NCBI RefSeq assembly: GCF_011734195.1
Contig: NZ_JAANTH010000003.1
Location: 186,001-250,000 of the forward strand
Direction of reading: 5' to 3'
Source of the DNA: Halobacterium sp. R2-5
GTDB taxonomy: Archaea; Halobacteriota; Halobacteria; Halobacteriales; Halobacteriaceae
Length of the DNA stretch: 64,000 bases
In this document: positions 1-8,313 of the stretch, piece by piece
Numbering within the stretch: position 1 is the stretch's first letter
Layout of the letters: each line of letters opens with the position of its first letter
Program-made: the position numbers and the translations under genes
The notes under the pieces: model-generated
Seen by the model: only the letters and a program-made list of their open reading frames with translations
Database searches by the model: none
What the model was told of the DNA's origin: nothing

Positions 1-221
1 AACGAGCGGTCGCGGATGAGACCGTCTTGTTCGTCGAATTCCAACAGCATATCTTCGATTGATTGGGATGGCGTCCCGCTATCCTCGCCAGAAGCTGCGC
101 TGGGAGCGTGTTGAGACTCGGAAGATTCCGTGGAAGAGTTCCGCTGGGTGGCGTCAGTCTCTAATGACTCCGGATCGGGAGGGGTGTCCTCGGAGTCGTC
201 AGCGTCCATGTTGAAGCCCAT
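1..221 (-). CDS. orc1: Orc1/Cdc6 origin-binding AAA+ ATPase, N-terminal part (cut by window edge)
   Basis: Only the first 73 or so residues lie in the window; the rest runs off the left edge. After an acidic, Ser/Thr-rich leader the protein reads MLLEFDEQDGLIRDRS, which matches the segment just before the ATPase domain of haloarchaeal Orc1/Cdc6 initiators (usually followed by LLDP and GRDEQ motifs). The AAA+ domain itself is not visible. Starts are possible at 221 or 209. The gene points away from the box-rich DNA at 240-905, the usual orc1-origin arrangement in haloarchaea, which supports the call. The product should bind those boxes and load the replicative helicase. Confidence 0.72.
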   Translation of the reverse strand, partial: MGFNMDADDSEDTPPDPESLETDATQRNSSTESSESQHAPSAASGEDSGTPSQSIEDMLLEFDEQDGLIRDRS

Positions 222-384
222 ACAAGGCAGAAGTAAAAATGTTCCCCACCCCTATCGAAGTGTAAATCATGTAGTGAGGCGCGCATTCACCTCGATAGTG
301 CCAATACAGTTCGTTTCTCTGCTAGTTTCCTGATGCGCCTAACGAAGTGTTCAGAACGATTCTTGACGAAACGACTGGAGACAC

Positions 385-407
385 ACACCCCTCTATCGAT
401 GTGTTCG
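385..407 (-). repeat. Origin recognition box 1a
   Basis: Reads ACCCCTCTATCGATGTGTTC on the plus strand, so the G-run lies on the minus strand. It is the same sequence as the boxes at 588, 787 and 881. Confidence 0.75.
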
Positions 408-587
408 ACGAATCTGCTGTGAGGGTGAATCTGAACCTAGCATCGAGGATCCAGCCACTATCAAGACAGCGTGTACAGCCTAGTTTCACGGAATACAGCA
501 TGGAATACTGCTATTCAACGTGTTTCTGTCATCGCAAGAAGACTGTCTATTCTCTTCTTCTCTTCTAGCTTTCTAGAACAAACACAC

Positions 588-610
588 ACACACCTCTATC
601 GATGTGTTCG
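588..610 (-). repeat. Origin recognition box 1b
   Basis: Reads ACCTCTATCGATGTGTTCG, in the same orientation as the box at 385, with one C fewer in the C-run. A short CA-dinucleotide run precedes it. Confidence 0.72.
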
Positions 611-786
611 AAGTGTTCAGGTGGCGTCAATATCTGTTCCCTCTCCTCGAACACAATCTCGTACGGTCTCGTATCCGCTGACTCGTCACGAACGGCTCCA
701 TGTCCCAGATGACGTCCTCCAAATCATCTGTTTCTCCGTCTGTTCTCCCTTCTCGTGCGTTCTTCTCCTCAGCCCTTCCTTGGATT

Positions 787-808
787 GAACACATCGATAG
801 AGGGGTGT
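787..808 (+). repeat. Origin recognition box 1c
   Basis: Reads GAACACATCGATAGAGGGGT and is inverted relative to the boxes at 385 and 588. Confidence 0.75.
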
Positions 809-880
809 CTGTCTATACTCCCTCCTACGCATCGAGTCTCGTCACTCGCGACATTCTCTGCTGACTTGGACCGCTCTCCC

Positions 881-900
881 GAACACATCGATAGAGGGGT
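881..900 (+). repeat. Origin recognition box 1d
   Basis: Same 20 bases as box 1c and same orientation, 94 bp further on. Confidence 0.75.
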
Positions 901-949
901 CTCTCCTACTCACTCTCTACTCCAGTGGGGGTAGCAGACTCTGCAAACC

Positions 950-990
950 TTAACCAACAAATCTTGCAATGTCGTCGGCTTGTTGGTTAA
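950..990. promoter_or_regulatory. TTAACCAACAA inverted repeat, copy 1
   Basis: Perfect 11-bp arms TTAACCAACAA (950-960) and TTGTTGGTTAA (980-990) with a 19-base spacer, so the arm centres lie about three helical turns apart. Three further full copies occur at 2170, 11306 and 37729. It looks like a binding site for a dimeric or tetrameric regulator. No clear gene starts directly after this copy. A degenerate version may lie at 1259-1299. Confidence 0.55.
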
Positions 991-1114
991 CACTCCACTC
1001 TGACAGCGTGTTGTCCGATCTACCCACAGGTTCCGTCTATCGAGGCTTCTTGCGTCTTCTTGGTCCTAATCCCAGGAGATCACTCCGATCCGCTCCGTTA
1101 CAACCCTCAGCTAA

Positions 1115-1255
1115 ATGACGGGACGAACACGGTGGATTCTACAGCTTGTCGAGAGACCGTTTGCTCATCTCAAGTCGCGACTAAACTACGGGCTACGTGC
1201 CAGAACGACCAAACCGGGAATTTCGAGGAGTTCGATCAGTCTTAGACACAGAGCA
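1115..1255 (+). pseudogene. Possible transposase C-terminal remnant
   Basis: One frame gives VERPFAHLKSRLNYGLRAR and, one frameshift later, REFRGVRSVL. The order VER-x-F-x-x-LKS, then RAR, then REFR resembles the C-terminal end of haloarchaeal DDE transposases, where the Glu of VER is catalytic. No N-terminal part, no second catalytic Asp and no terminal repeats are visible, so at most this is a decayed fragment. Low certainty. Confidence 0.28.
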
Positions 1256-1295
1256 GCTGCAACCAGTTCCTCCTCAGACCTGTCCTCTCTGTTGG

Positions 1296-1577
1296 TTACT
1301 CTTCAAGGTCGACGTATTGACTCTCCCATTCACGGCGGGCCGAAAGTTCCCGTTTCCCTCGTCGTGTTACTGTGTAGAAGTTTGTTCGCTCGTCGAGTTC
1401 GCCTTTGTCGACGAGGCCTTTGTCGACGAGAGTATCGAGATTCGGATAGAGGCGCCCGTGGTGAATCTCGGATTCGTAGTACTCCTCGAGCTCGTCTTTG
1501 ATTGCGAGACCGTGTGGTTCCTCTAAGCCAGCGACGGCGTAGAGGAGGTCACGCTGGAATCCTGTAAGGTCGTACAT
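1296..1577 (-). CDS. PadR-family winged-helix transcriptional regulator
   Basis: 93 residues, typical of the short haloarchaeal PadR proteins. A helix-rich start leads to the recognition region HGRLYPNLDTLVDKGLV, the most conserved PadR stretch, and then the wing segment FYTVTRRGKREL. PadR proteins usually act as dimeric repressors, often of a neighbouring or their own gene. The start at 1577 lies about 120 bp from the oppositely oriented peptidase relic at 1697, so the two share an intergenic region. The ligand cannot be told from the sequence. Confidence 0.85.
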   Translation of the reverse strand: MYDLTGFQRDLLYAVAGLEEPHGLAIKDELEEYYESEIHHGRLYPNLDTLVDKGLVDKGELDERTNFYTVTRRGKRELSARREWESQYVDLEE

Positions 1578-1696
1578 ATCCCTTATCGCGTCTCTGAATT
1601 GTATAATTGTTATTCTTCCTCGCTATCCGACCTGAGTAATGTACGAATGTCTTTAACCTCGTTTCAAAACGGTGAACGACCGGGGTTTCTATTCTA

Positions 1697-2088
1697 GTGG
1701 TTTTCGTCGCACTCCATGTCGGTCCGGGAGTGCCCCATGACTACCTAGCCCCGCTCGTTCGACACGCCGGCGAGGACTTCACCGTCTACCTCTCCGACCA
1801 GTTCGGCGTCGGCCACTCCGATGAACCAGCACCGTGCGACAACGAGTACATTCTCCTGGACACGGCGCGTCTCCGCGATGGGACGTCCGCGACCAGATTT
1901 GCGATATTGACGCGCCGACACTCGTCCTCTCCACCGAGTACGACGAAATCAAGCCGTCGATTGCACGCGACATCACCGGCCGCATCCCGAACTCGGAGAT
2001 CCACGTTTTCGAGGAGAGCAGCCACATGCCGTTCTGGGAGGAACCCGACGCCAACTGCGAAGTCGTCGAATCCTTCCTCGCAGAATGA
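1697..2088 (+). pseudogene. Alpha/beta-hydrolase (proline iminopeptidase-like), internally deleted
   Basis: The 5' part (from about 1697) reads like the start of proline iminopeptidases: HVGPGVPHDYLAPL, then LSDQFGVGHSDEP, the oxyanion-hole and strand regions. After the N-terminal 55 or so codons the frame breaks. It resumes near 1880 with PTLVLSTEYDEIKPS and SSHMPFWEEPD, the family's C-terminal region with the catalytic His. The middle of the fold, including the nucleophile-elbow Ser and the cap domain, is missing (roughly 130-150 residues by comparison with the usual length). The gene is therefore dead. Confidence 0.75.
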
Positions 2089-2169
2089 CGCAAATGGGGC
2101 TGCTGATTTTCGGAGGCTGACCCGGCAGGTAACGAACTTGATGAGCGGCCGCTCATTAGCTCCAGTGTC

Positions 2170-2210
2170 TAACCAACAACCACGGAGAGGCAGCACAAAT
2201 TTGTTGGTTA
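2170..2210. promoter_or_regulatory. TTAACCAACAA inverted repeat, copy 2
   Basis: Arms TAACCAACAA (2170-2179) and TTGTTGGTTA (2201-2210), spacer 21 bases. It lies 3' of the deleted hydrolase and is not directly before an identifiable start codon. Confidence 0.5.
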
Positions 2211-2279
2211 AGGAAAATCCGAGCTAGATCCCCTGAGCAAGAATGCGAATCGTCCCTCTAAGGGGGCAGGCCAAATGCA

Positions 2280-2299
2280 CGGCGCGCAAACGCGCGCCG
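2280..2299. terminator. GC-rich hairpin
   Basis: An 8-bp perfect stem (CGGCGCGC paired with GCGCGCCG) closed by AAAC. It lies about 130 bp beyond the stop of the decarboxylase operon (minus strand) and 190 bp after the hydrolase relic. It could end or process transcripts; no T-run follows on either strand. The remaining bases of 2211-2427 show nothing else. Confidence 0.3.
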
Positions 2300-2427
2300 C
2301 TTACCGCCACAGCCACCGCTACCGGGAAGGCGAGCTGCTGAAGCCACCAAAGAAGACCAGATAGGAACTCGGCAAAGCAGCTTGTCAGGAGCGTCTACGG
2401 GGTGATGTGAGCTATCACTTTTGCCCG

Positions 2428-2976
2428 CTATTCGGTTAGCGAGTCGCGGACCCGTCGCGGAATCTGTGGGTAGTCGAACGTGGGCCGCGAGTCAGGACCG
2501 GTTGGCTCAACGCTACACTCGATCAAGGAGGGGCCGTCACGTGCGACAGCGTCGTCGTACGCGTCAGCAAATGCCTCGTTCGTCTCGACGCTCGTCGCCG
2601 GCAACCCTTGCGCTTCAGCGGCAGCTGTGAAGTCGATTTCAGGGGTCGGCTGTCCACCGGTGGTCCCGTAGATACCGTTATCGAAGCACACGACAGTGAG
2701 GTTAGGCTGGTCCGCGGTCGCGACGGTCGAGAGCACGCCCAAGGACATCGTCAGCGATCCATCACCGGCGAGTACGGTCACCTGCTCGCTGGTTCCATGC
2801 GCGACGCCGACGCCGGTCGCAGTTGTCGAGCCCATGCTCCCCCAGAGGTAGAAGTTGCGGTCGCGGTCTGCGACACCCGCCAGTACGTAGGAAGCGACGC
2901 CGAGATTCGAGACCACGACCGCGTCGGGTGTTCGCTCCACGACGGTCGCCGTACAGGTGGCTTGGTCAGCAGGCAT
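2428..2976 (-). CDS. comE: Sulfopyruvate/phosphonopyruvate decarboxylase, beta (ThDP-binding) subunit
   Basis: 182 residues, the size of ComE-type beta subunits. It carries the thiamine-diphosphate motif GDGSLTMSLG followed some 30 residues on by an Asn (CFDNGIYG), and LWGSMGSTTATGVG upstream. With the alpha subunit it should decarboxylate a 2-oxo acid bearing a sulfonate or phosphonate group. ComDE makes sulfoacetaldehyde for coenzyme M in methanogens, but haloarchaea are not known to use coenzyme M, so a role in organosulfonate or phosphonate breakdown is more plausible here. Its ATG overlaps the alpha-subunit stop by one base, so the two are translationally coupled. Confidence 0.82.
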   Translation of the reverse strand: MPADQATCTATVVERTPDAVVVSNLGVASYVLAGVADRDRNFYLWGSMGSTTATGVGVAHGTSEQVTVLAGDGSLTMSLGVLSTVATADQPNLTVVCFDNGIYGTTGGQPTPEIDFTAAAEAQGLPATSVETNEAFADAYDDAVARDGPSLIECSVEPTGPDSRPTFDYPQIPRRVRDSLTE

Positions 2977-3485
2977 CAGTTGGCCTCCTGGCCGTAGCCA
3001 GTCACGGTCGCATCGAGAAACACCACGTATGGCGTCCGCGTCGAGAATGCAGTCTCGGCAGCCATCCGGACCGTCTGCTGGAGCGATTGGGCGTCCGAGA
3101 CGACTGTGTTTCGAACGCCCATCTCGTCCATCATCTCGGGGAGTGCGTAGCCTGTCGGTACTTGCGCGATGTTGAATTCGCCGAGGTCGCCTCGACGCGT
3201 GACCAGTGCGAGAAACGGCAACCGAGCGGGTGTCGACAGGGAACCAATCGCGTTAATCGCGTTTGCGAGGCCGCTGGACTGACACATTACGGCGGCCCGT
3301 TCGCCGGTCACCCACGCGCCAGAGGCGGCGGCGATGGCGCTTTCTTCACGTTCGACACGGAGTGTGTCGACGTCCGAGTCTTGGAGTGCGTCCAGGACGG
3401 CGCCCATCGCGCCATCCGGGAGCTGTGTCACGAAATCAATGCCTGCGTCGTGCAGGCCGTCCACAATTGCCGATTCCCAACCCAT
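2976..3485 (-). CDS. comD: Sulfopyruvate/phosphonopyruvate decarboxylase, alpha (PYR-domain) subunit
   Basis: 169 residues. The N-terminal PYR domain of ThDP enzymes is recognisable: FVTQLPDGAMGAVLDAL, then VEREESAIAAASGAW with the glutamate that activates the cofactor, and CQSSGLANAINAIGSL. Length and order match ComD-type alpha subunits. It is first in a two-gene operon with the beta subunit. In many bacteria the two domains are fused as phosphonopyruvate decarboxylase; the split form is archaeal in style. The substrate is not decided by the sequence. Confidence 0.82.
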   Translation of the reverse strand: MGWESAIVDGLHDAGIDFVTQLPDGAMGAVLDALQDSDVDTLRVEREESAIAAASGAWVTGERAAVMCQSSGLANAINAIGSLSTPARLPFLALVTRRGDLGEFNIAQVPTGYALPEMMDEMGVRNTVVSDAQSLQQTVRMAAETAFSTRTPYVVFLDATVTGYGQEAN

Positions 3486-3936
3486 GCTTGCTAATCAAGA
3501 CAGAGGGGCTTCATTATTCGGGGGTCCGAGGCTCGACCGATTATCCACACGAGACCGCGCCCGCTGGCGTGGCTGAGGCCACCAACCCAAACCACTTCCT
3601 ACCCCAGAGTGCAGCCGAAACTCACTCTCGACACACAAGCCCGTCAGTAGCCCCAGTAAAATAGGCGCGAAGTAGGGCTGCGAATTTCCAATGCATACAC
3701 AGCGAGATCCAGGATAGCGATTGTTCTGTCGAACCGACTGATTGTGTTGTAATCCACGAGCGCGAGTCCGGGGGTAGTAACTACAATCGCCACGCCGGCC
3801 ACGAACGCTTGGTAGGATGTTGCTAATGAGAAGTTAGCCTGTGATATCAAACCCTAATTCGACAGATACAAGCTATGAAACGCGTACTGACGATTAGGAC
3901 AAGACATATATTCGTTAGGAGTTGCTTTCTCGAGGG
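3486..3936. other. Intergenic stretch
   Basis: No supported gene. A short minus-strand frame at 3644-3850 has no recognisable features. The bases TGATATCAAACCCTAA near 3841-3856 recur inverted at about 14698-14713. The end of the stretch carries an A/T-rich promoter (ACATATATTC near 3904) for the gene at 3937. Confidence 0.4.
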
Positions 3937-4866
3937 ATGCACGAATTCAGTAGAAGAACAGTGCTGTCCGGGGTTGCTAGTATCGCTCTCGGGACAGGAG
4001 TAGGTGCTGCAAACGGAAAACCCGGTCGTGGACGAGATAAGAACGGCTCAGGTGTACGTATAAAAACCACTGATGATGTCTCAGATATAGAGCGCTGCCG
4101 TCTCCCCCGATCAACAATGGACGCCGTGGGGGTCGAGCCAGGCCATCAAATTAGGCTTGTATACGATGGTGCGTCCGCCGTGTTTACGGCGTCTGTCTCG
4201 GATGACAAGTTCGGCTACGTCAATTCTGGTGGGCGTGACCGTTTAGGAGCGAGTGGCGGTAGTTTCTGTGTTGATACTGACTCGAATGTTGTCAATCCAA
4301 CACTAGATGTGGGGACTGCTGCAGAAGATGGTGGGTTCCTTGAGCGACTGACCGATCCGGGGACAGCGGAACTAGTCGCGCTCGCGCCACATGGGGGGTA
4401 TATTGAGTGGGGGACCGATTCACAGGCAAAACGTATCTCTGAACAACTCGACTCCGTTTCGTGGTACGGTGCAGGATGGTGGCCGGGCGGTGGCGCGTAC
4501 CGTCGATGGCATATCACCTCCACAGATATCCATCCCGCATCGTTCCCGGCACTAGACGAGATATCCAACCGAGGCTTCGAGTACGCAGTGAGCTTTCACG
4601 GCTGGTCGGAATCCCACGTTGGGGTCGGCGGTGCAGCGCCGGCGGAGCTTCGCGAAGCGGTTCGAGACGCTATTGCACCCGTCGTCGATTCGGATGTTCG
4701 ACTCGCTTCTGACGGCGGGCGCGACGGAGACTCACCCGAGAATATCGTAAACTGGATGACGGAGTCCGGGAGTGGTGGCGTACAAATCGAGCAGCCGTGG
4801 TCTGTGAGAGACGAGAAGCATCTAGAAGTTGCTGACGCGGTCGCTGAGGTATTCGATAGTTGGTAA
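3937..4866 (+). CDS. Tat-exported poly-gamma-glutamate hydrolase family protein (copy 1)
   Basis: 309 residues from the ATG at 3937; an in-frame TTG at 3922 is less likely. The leader SRRTVLSGVASIALGTGVG is a twin-arginine signal, so the protein is exported folded. The body carries the family marks of the zinc-dependent poly-gamma-glutamate hydrolases (PF05908): LAPHGGYIEWGTDSQ and later YAVSFHGWSESHVGVGG, where the His and Glu residues are the expected metal ligands and catalytic groups. It lies convergent to a paralogue at 4980 that closes the pgs operon, so it probably trims or recycles the polymer outside the cell. It has its own promoter. Confidence 0.85.
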   Translation: MHEFSRRTVLSGVASIALGTGVGAANGKPGRGRDKNGSGVRIKTTDDVSDIERCRLPRSTMDAVGVEPGHQIRLVYDGASAVFTASVSDDKFGYVNSGGRDRLGASGGSFCVDTDSNVVNPTLDVGTAAEDGGFLERLTDPGTAELVALAPHGGYIEWGTDSQAKRISEQLDSVSWYGAGWWPGGGAYRRWHITSTDIHPASFPALDEISNRGFEYAVSFHGWSESHVGVGGAAPAELREAVRDAIAPVVDSDVRLASDGGRDGDSPENIVNWMTESGSGGVQIEQPWSVRDEKHLEVADAVAEVFDSW

Positions 4867-4979
4867 CAGTCCAAACGGATTGAGCCTCCGTGGCTCGGGT
4901 GGATGCTGACGCATCTCTTCGAGAAAGCACGGACGAATCGAGAAAAGTCGTGTGAGCGGGGCGGCTTATCCGCCCTAGT

Positions 4980-6005
4980 CTATTCGAGTAGTTCTGAGGC
5001 CGTGGCGGTTGCGATGGCGTCCGCGGACTGTTCTCTGATGGGTCTCGATTGACCGATCCAGATGCCAGCACCATCGTCAGCAACCTGGTTCACCAACACG
5101 TTCTCGCCGGCGTTGCGGTATCGGCCGTCGGCGAGTTCTACGCTCTCTGATGGCAGTTCTTCCGCGATCGCATCTCTAACTGCACGCCGGACGCTCTCCG
5201 GGGCTCCGCCACCGATTCGCACGCCGGCTGGACAGTTCCCGTGGAACGAAACAGCCCAAGAGGCATCCGCAGCGAGCGATGGGAGTTCCGCGAACGACTC
5301 CAGGTCGAGTTCCGTACTCGGGACGTGCCAGCGGCGGAACGCGCCACCACCAGGCCGCCAGCCCCGACACCGCCACGTCGCGGGTGTCTCACTGGCCGCG
5401 TCGCGGAACTGCACGACCTGTTCGTCCGTGTGCGGCTCAATCATGCCGCCGTGTGGCGCGAGTACGAGGAGGTCGGTATCCCCGTCGCTCGCCTGTTCGA
5501 TGAGCTCGCCATTCTCTCTGGCTTCCTCCGGCGACTGGTCGACCGTAATCCGTGTCTTGGCCGTCGCCTCGAAGGGCTCCGTCGCGAGATCACAGCTGCT
5601 ACCGTACGTCGGACACTCCGTCTCTTCGTCTTCCCGGTAGCTATCCGCGTCGATTCGACACCGGGCTTGCCCACTCGCGTACAGCGCGTTTTCGCCAGTT
5701 GTCGTCTCTGGACCGAGCGTGTAGAGTGCGTACTCGTCCTGGTATTCCAGTCGGATCTGCTGGCCGCTCGACGCGTCGAGCGAGTCGAGAGTCGAGTCGT
5801 CGGGAATAACGAGTGTTGGTGACGCCACTCCGTCGTCGGCGTCGCCGAACCCGGTAACTTGCACTGTCCGCTCCGATTCGGGGGTTGAATCCCCTCCTTG
5901 CGTTGCCGTCGCGTTGTCGATTGCTTTGATGCCGATCCCGAGCGCTGCTGGGGAAACCATGCCGGCCACCAGTAGTTGTCGTCGTGTGTAGTGTTTGTCA
6001 GTCAT
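4980..6005 (-). CDS. Tat-exported poly-gamma-glutamate hydrolase family protein (copy 2)
   Basis: 341 residues from the ATG at 6005; a TTG at 6014 would overlap the pgsB stop. The leader HYTRRQLLVAGMVSPAAL is a twin-arginine signal. The core shares LVLAPHGGMIEPHTDEQ and WAVSFHGNCPAGVRIGGG with the protein at 3937, including a shared GWRPGGGAFRRWH-type segment, so the two are clear paralogues. It is the last gene of the pgsCB operon, a few bases after pgsB. Co-transcription of synthase and hydrolase implies controlled release or chain-length setting of the polymer, as PgdS/CapD-type enzymes do in Bacillus; that role is inferred. Confidence 0.85.
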   Translation of the reverse strand: MTDKHYTRRQLLVAGMVSPAALGIGIKAIDNATATQGGDSTPESERTVQVTGFGDADDGVASPTLVIPDDSTLDSLDASSGQQIRLEYQDEYALYTLGPETTTGENALYASGQARCRIDADSYREDEETECPTYGSSCDLATEPFEATAKTRITVDQSPEEARENGELIEQASDGDTDLLVLAPHGGMIEPHTDEQVVQFRDAASETPATWRCRGWRPGGGAFRRWHVPSTELDLESFAELPSLAADASWAVSFHGNCPAGVRIGGGAPESVRRAVRDAIAEELPSESVELADGRYRNAGENVLVNQVADDGAGIWIGQSRPIREQSADAIATATASELLE

Positions 6006-6010
6006 TGTTT

Positions 6011-7171
6011 TCAATCATCTGCGGTCGTGAGTTGTCTGTTAGTCTGTCCGACCTCCTCACCGTGAACGTAATTGCTGTGAACGGTGTCCGCACCAACTCT
6101 TCGTGCGGAGATTTCGTCGTCGAGCCCGCGCATGAACTCCGCGACGGTGTTACCCATCAGGAGCACTGGTGGGCCCTCTTCGAGTGTCGCATCTAACACG
6201 TCCTCAGGTGGAGCATCCGTATGGACCGTGACGGGGAACGACGCTTTTCGAGCGAAAAGCGGTGCAGGAGTACCGACCGCGTGGACGGTGTCAACGACAC
6301 CACTGTCGTGTAACTCGTCGAGGTACGTCAGGAACGACGCGGTCCGTGCGCGTCGGTCGTCCCGCAAGTAAATCAGCGGAACGATCGATTCTATTGGCCC
6401 CGTACAGAGGTCTCGGCGAATAATCTCGGTGCTCTCAACGTCGTTAACGTCTGCAGCGTTGAACACTTTCCCAGCGGGAAGTCGTACCCACTCGACGCGC
6501 ATCTCGTCGAGGAAGCGGTGCAGTACACCGTCCGAAACCGGCTCGGAACCGACTGATTGGAGGACCTCATTCAGTCCGAAAATCGATTCCGCGGCTGGCA
6601 CGTCGGCGTACTCCTCGGGGACGGATACGTGTGAGAGCGAGACGTCCCGCCCCCGCAGTTCGACCGCTAATCGCCGCCGTAGCTCCGGTTCCTGTTCGCA
6701 GTTCACCAGGTGGGTTCCGGCGGGAATCGAACGTGCAAACGAGCGGGCGATTTCTCCCCGCGTCCTGCCGAGCGTATCCCGGTGGTCTTGGCGAATATTC
6801 GTCACCATCACCACGTCTGCTCGAGCGAACTGCTGGTTCACGAGCCGCGTAGTGTACTCGCTGATGCCCTGGTTTTCAACGATGAGCACGTCTTCGGGAG
6901 CGTATCTCCGAATCTCGCGTTCGTTCTCGTAGAGAACGACTCGATCACTGCGCTCGATTTTGTTCGTCTCGCCAGCGTACAGGGACTGTGGCTTGTCACC
7001 GGTGACCTTGGCGTACACGTCGGTATTCCGGGCAGCGAAAATCTCGTACAGACGCTCTACCGTCTTCGACTTCCCCCGGGAACCGGAGACGACGATCCGC
7101 GTATCGATGTCGTCCAGCCGTTGCTGATGCGTAATCCCTCGCGTGAGGATGGACGGGAGGCGGTTCATCAT
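6011..7171 (-). CDS. pgsB: Poly-gamma-glutamate synthase ligase subunit PgsB/CapB
   Basis: 386 residues from the ATG at 7171, close to the 393 of Bacillus PgsB. An ATP-binding loop GSRGKSKT lies at residues 30-37, followed by YAKVTGDKP and VMVTNIRQDHRDTLGRT, the Mur-ligase-like signature with the metal-binding DH pair. It is an amide ligase that activates and joins glutamates through gamma-carboxyl groups at the membrane. The start ATG overlaps the pgsC stop (ATGA), with a GGAGGTGA ribosome site inside the end of pgsC. The longer upstream frame has no family similarity and was not used. Confidence 0.93.
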   Translation of the reverse strand: MMNRLPSILTRGITHQQRLDDIDTRIVVSGSRGKSKTVERLYEIFAARNTDVYAKVTGDKPQSLYAGETNKIERSDRVVLYENEREIRRYAPEDVLIVENQGISEYTTRLVNQQFARADVVMVTNIRQDHRDTLGRTRGEIARSFARSIPAGTHLVNCEQEPELRRRLAVELRGRDVSLSHVSVPEEYADVPAAESIFGLNEVLQSVGSEPVSDGVLHRFLDEMRVEWVRLPAGKVFNAADVNDVESTEIIRRDLCTGPIESIVPLIYLRDDRRARTASFLTYLDELHDSGVVDTVHAVGTPAPLFARKASFPVTVHTDAPPEDVLDATLEEGPPVLLMGNTVAEFMRGLDDEISARRVGADTVHSNYVHGEEVGQTNRQLTTADD

Positions 7172-8313
7172 AGTGTGCTCACCTCCTCCGGATGAGACGG
7201 TCGTTCGAGCTGGACGACAGCCAAGATGGCGAGCAACACAGCACCGACCCACACGGCAACGATGCTGAAGTCGGTCCGGCTGATTGCTGCGAGCGAATTC
7301 GGCGTCAGAGCGAGCCACGATACGACAAACAGGCTGGCGAACAGTCCCGACGACAGCTGTATGGCCGTGAGGCGCTCGATCGGCGCGACACGGTGGAGGT
7401 TGTACGCTGCGATTCCGCCGAACATGCCCGTGAAGAGGACGATGAATCCAGGCGTGGACACGATGAAGCCGACCGGAACCGCGAGTACCGTCCCGAGTAG
7501 TACCGCCACCGTCAGTAATACACGACCGTAGAGGAGAGTACTCCAGTTAACCAGGGCGACAGCGCCGAACACCGCTGCGAAGCTCGCCGCGAAGAACAAC
7601 ACCATCATCGGGAAGTCGACGCTGAAAAGAGCCAACAGCGGCAGCGTTACCGTCCCGCTCAGGCGAACGTTCCAGCGGTGATGAACCGCCTCGGCGACGG
7701 TGAACCCGAGCAGGATTACCAACAGCGCCACCCCGCGCGGGAACACTGTGCCTTCGACTGCGTGGAACACGACCGCGTCGCTGATGACAGCGACATCGGA
7801 GACGGGGCTAAACAGGACTGTTGGCGTCAGCTGGCCGAGGGTGGCGGCCGTCGTTGGCGTCACGAGCCCGAAACCTAAGCCCAGCAGCCCCACCAAGGCA
7901 GCGCCGCTGAATGCGATGTCTTCGACGACTTTGGAGCCATCGAGTCGGTGGTAGTTGTACGCCGCGATTCCGGGTAGGATACTACCGACGAAGACCACAC
8001 CGTAGCCGTGTTGGAGCGGATTGTCGAAGAGCGTGAGCACTGATGCGAGACTCACTGATGCGGCCGCGCCGGCGACCATCCCAGTGAGTAGCAGTTTCCG
8101 TCGAAACAGCAGTGTCCGTCTCTTGACGACGCTGATTGCGGCGTAGGCGAGCGCGGTACTTGCGATGAAGAGGGGTAATGTCTCGAAGCTGTACAGCGTG
8201 TACAATGCGACTAGCGGAATGACGAGAACGCCCGAGAGGCGGAGGTCTGCCAGCTGCACCGCAGCGAGGCTCATCGACAGTCCCACTACGACGATGATCG
8301 CCGCGACGATCAT
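7168..8313 (-). CDS. pgsC: Poly-gamma-glutamate synthase membrane subunit PgsC/CapC, tandemly duplicated
   Basis: 381 residues, about two and a half times the usual 150 or so of PgsC. Almost all of it is hydrophobic helices. Two halves repeat the PgsC pattern: the first has RLSGVLVIPLVALYTLYSF and later GIAAYNYHRLDG; the second has RLSGTVTLPLLALF and later GGIAAYNLHRVAP. This is an internal duplication or fusion of two PgsC units. PgsC forms the membrane partner of PgsB. The start at 8313 has GGAGGG shortly upstream. It is translationally coupled to pgsB. Confidence 0.88.
   Translation of the reverse strand: MIVAAIIVVVGLSMSLAAVQLADLRLSGVLVIPLVALYTLYSFETLPLFIASTALAYAAISVVKRRTLLFRRKLLLTGMVAGAAASVSLASVLTLFDNPLQHGYGVVFVGSILPGIAAYNYHRLDGSKVVEDIAFSGAALVGLLGLGFGLVTPTTAATLGQLTPTVLFSPVSDVAVISDAVVFHAVEGTVFPRGVALLVILLGFTVAEAVHHRWNVRLSGTVTLPLLALFSVDFPMMVLFFAASFAAVFGAVALVNWSTLLYGRVLLTVAVLLGTVLAVPVGFIVSTPGFIVLFTGMFGGIAAYNLHRVAPIERLTAIQLSSGLFASLFVVSWLALTPNSLAAISRTDFSIVAVWVGAVLLAILAVVQLERPSHPEEVSTL

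Larger units (their letters stand above)
240..905. other. Replication origin 1 (orc1-linked, inverted origin boxes)
   Basis: No convincing gene lies here. The stretch holds four strong copies of a box whose core is CATCGATAGAGGGGT: two in reverse orientation (385-407, 588-610) and two in forward orientation (787-808, 881-900), plus a weaker one at 245-262. A GGGG-ended box in inverted pairs beside an orc1 gene is the known layout of haloarchaeal origins. The unwinding element is not obvious; the 408-587 and 611-786 spacers are the candidates. The core sequence differs from that of the second origin at 38.1 kb. Confidence 0.75.

Noticed and set aside
385-900. Repeats at origin 1 considered as a CRISPR array
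   Set aside because: Repeats are 20-23 bp, change orientation, and have irregular spacers of about 70-180 bp; this fits origin boxes, not CRISPR.
2608-3494. Long plus-strand open frames opposite the ComDE-like genes
   Set aside because: They are antisense frames created by high GC. Their translations are Arg-rich without domains, while the minus strand shows clear ThDP motifs.
3644-3850. 68-codon minus-strand frame
   Set aside because: No motif, no ribosome site, no partner gene; kept only as a note in the intergenic entry.
5062-5822. Long plus-strand frames opposite the second poly-gamma-glutamate hydrolase
   Set aside because: Ser/Arg-rich shadow translations; the minus-strand protein carries a Tat signal and family motifs.
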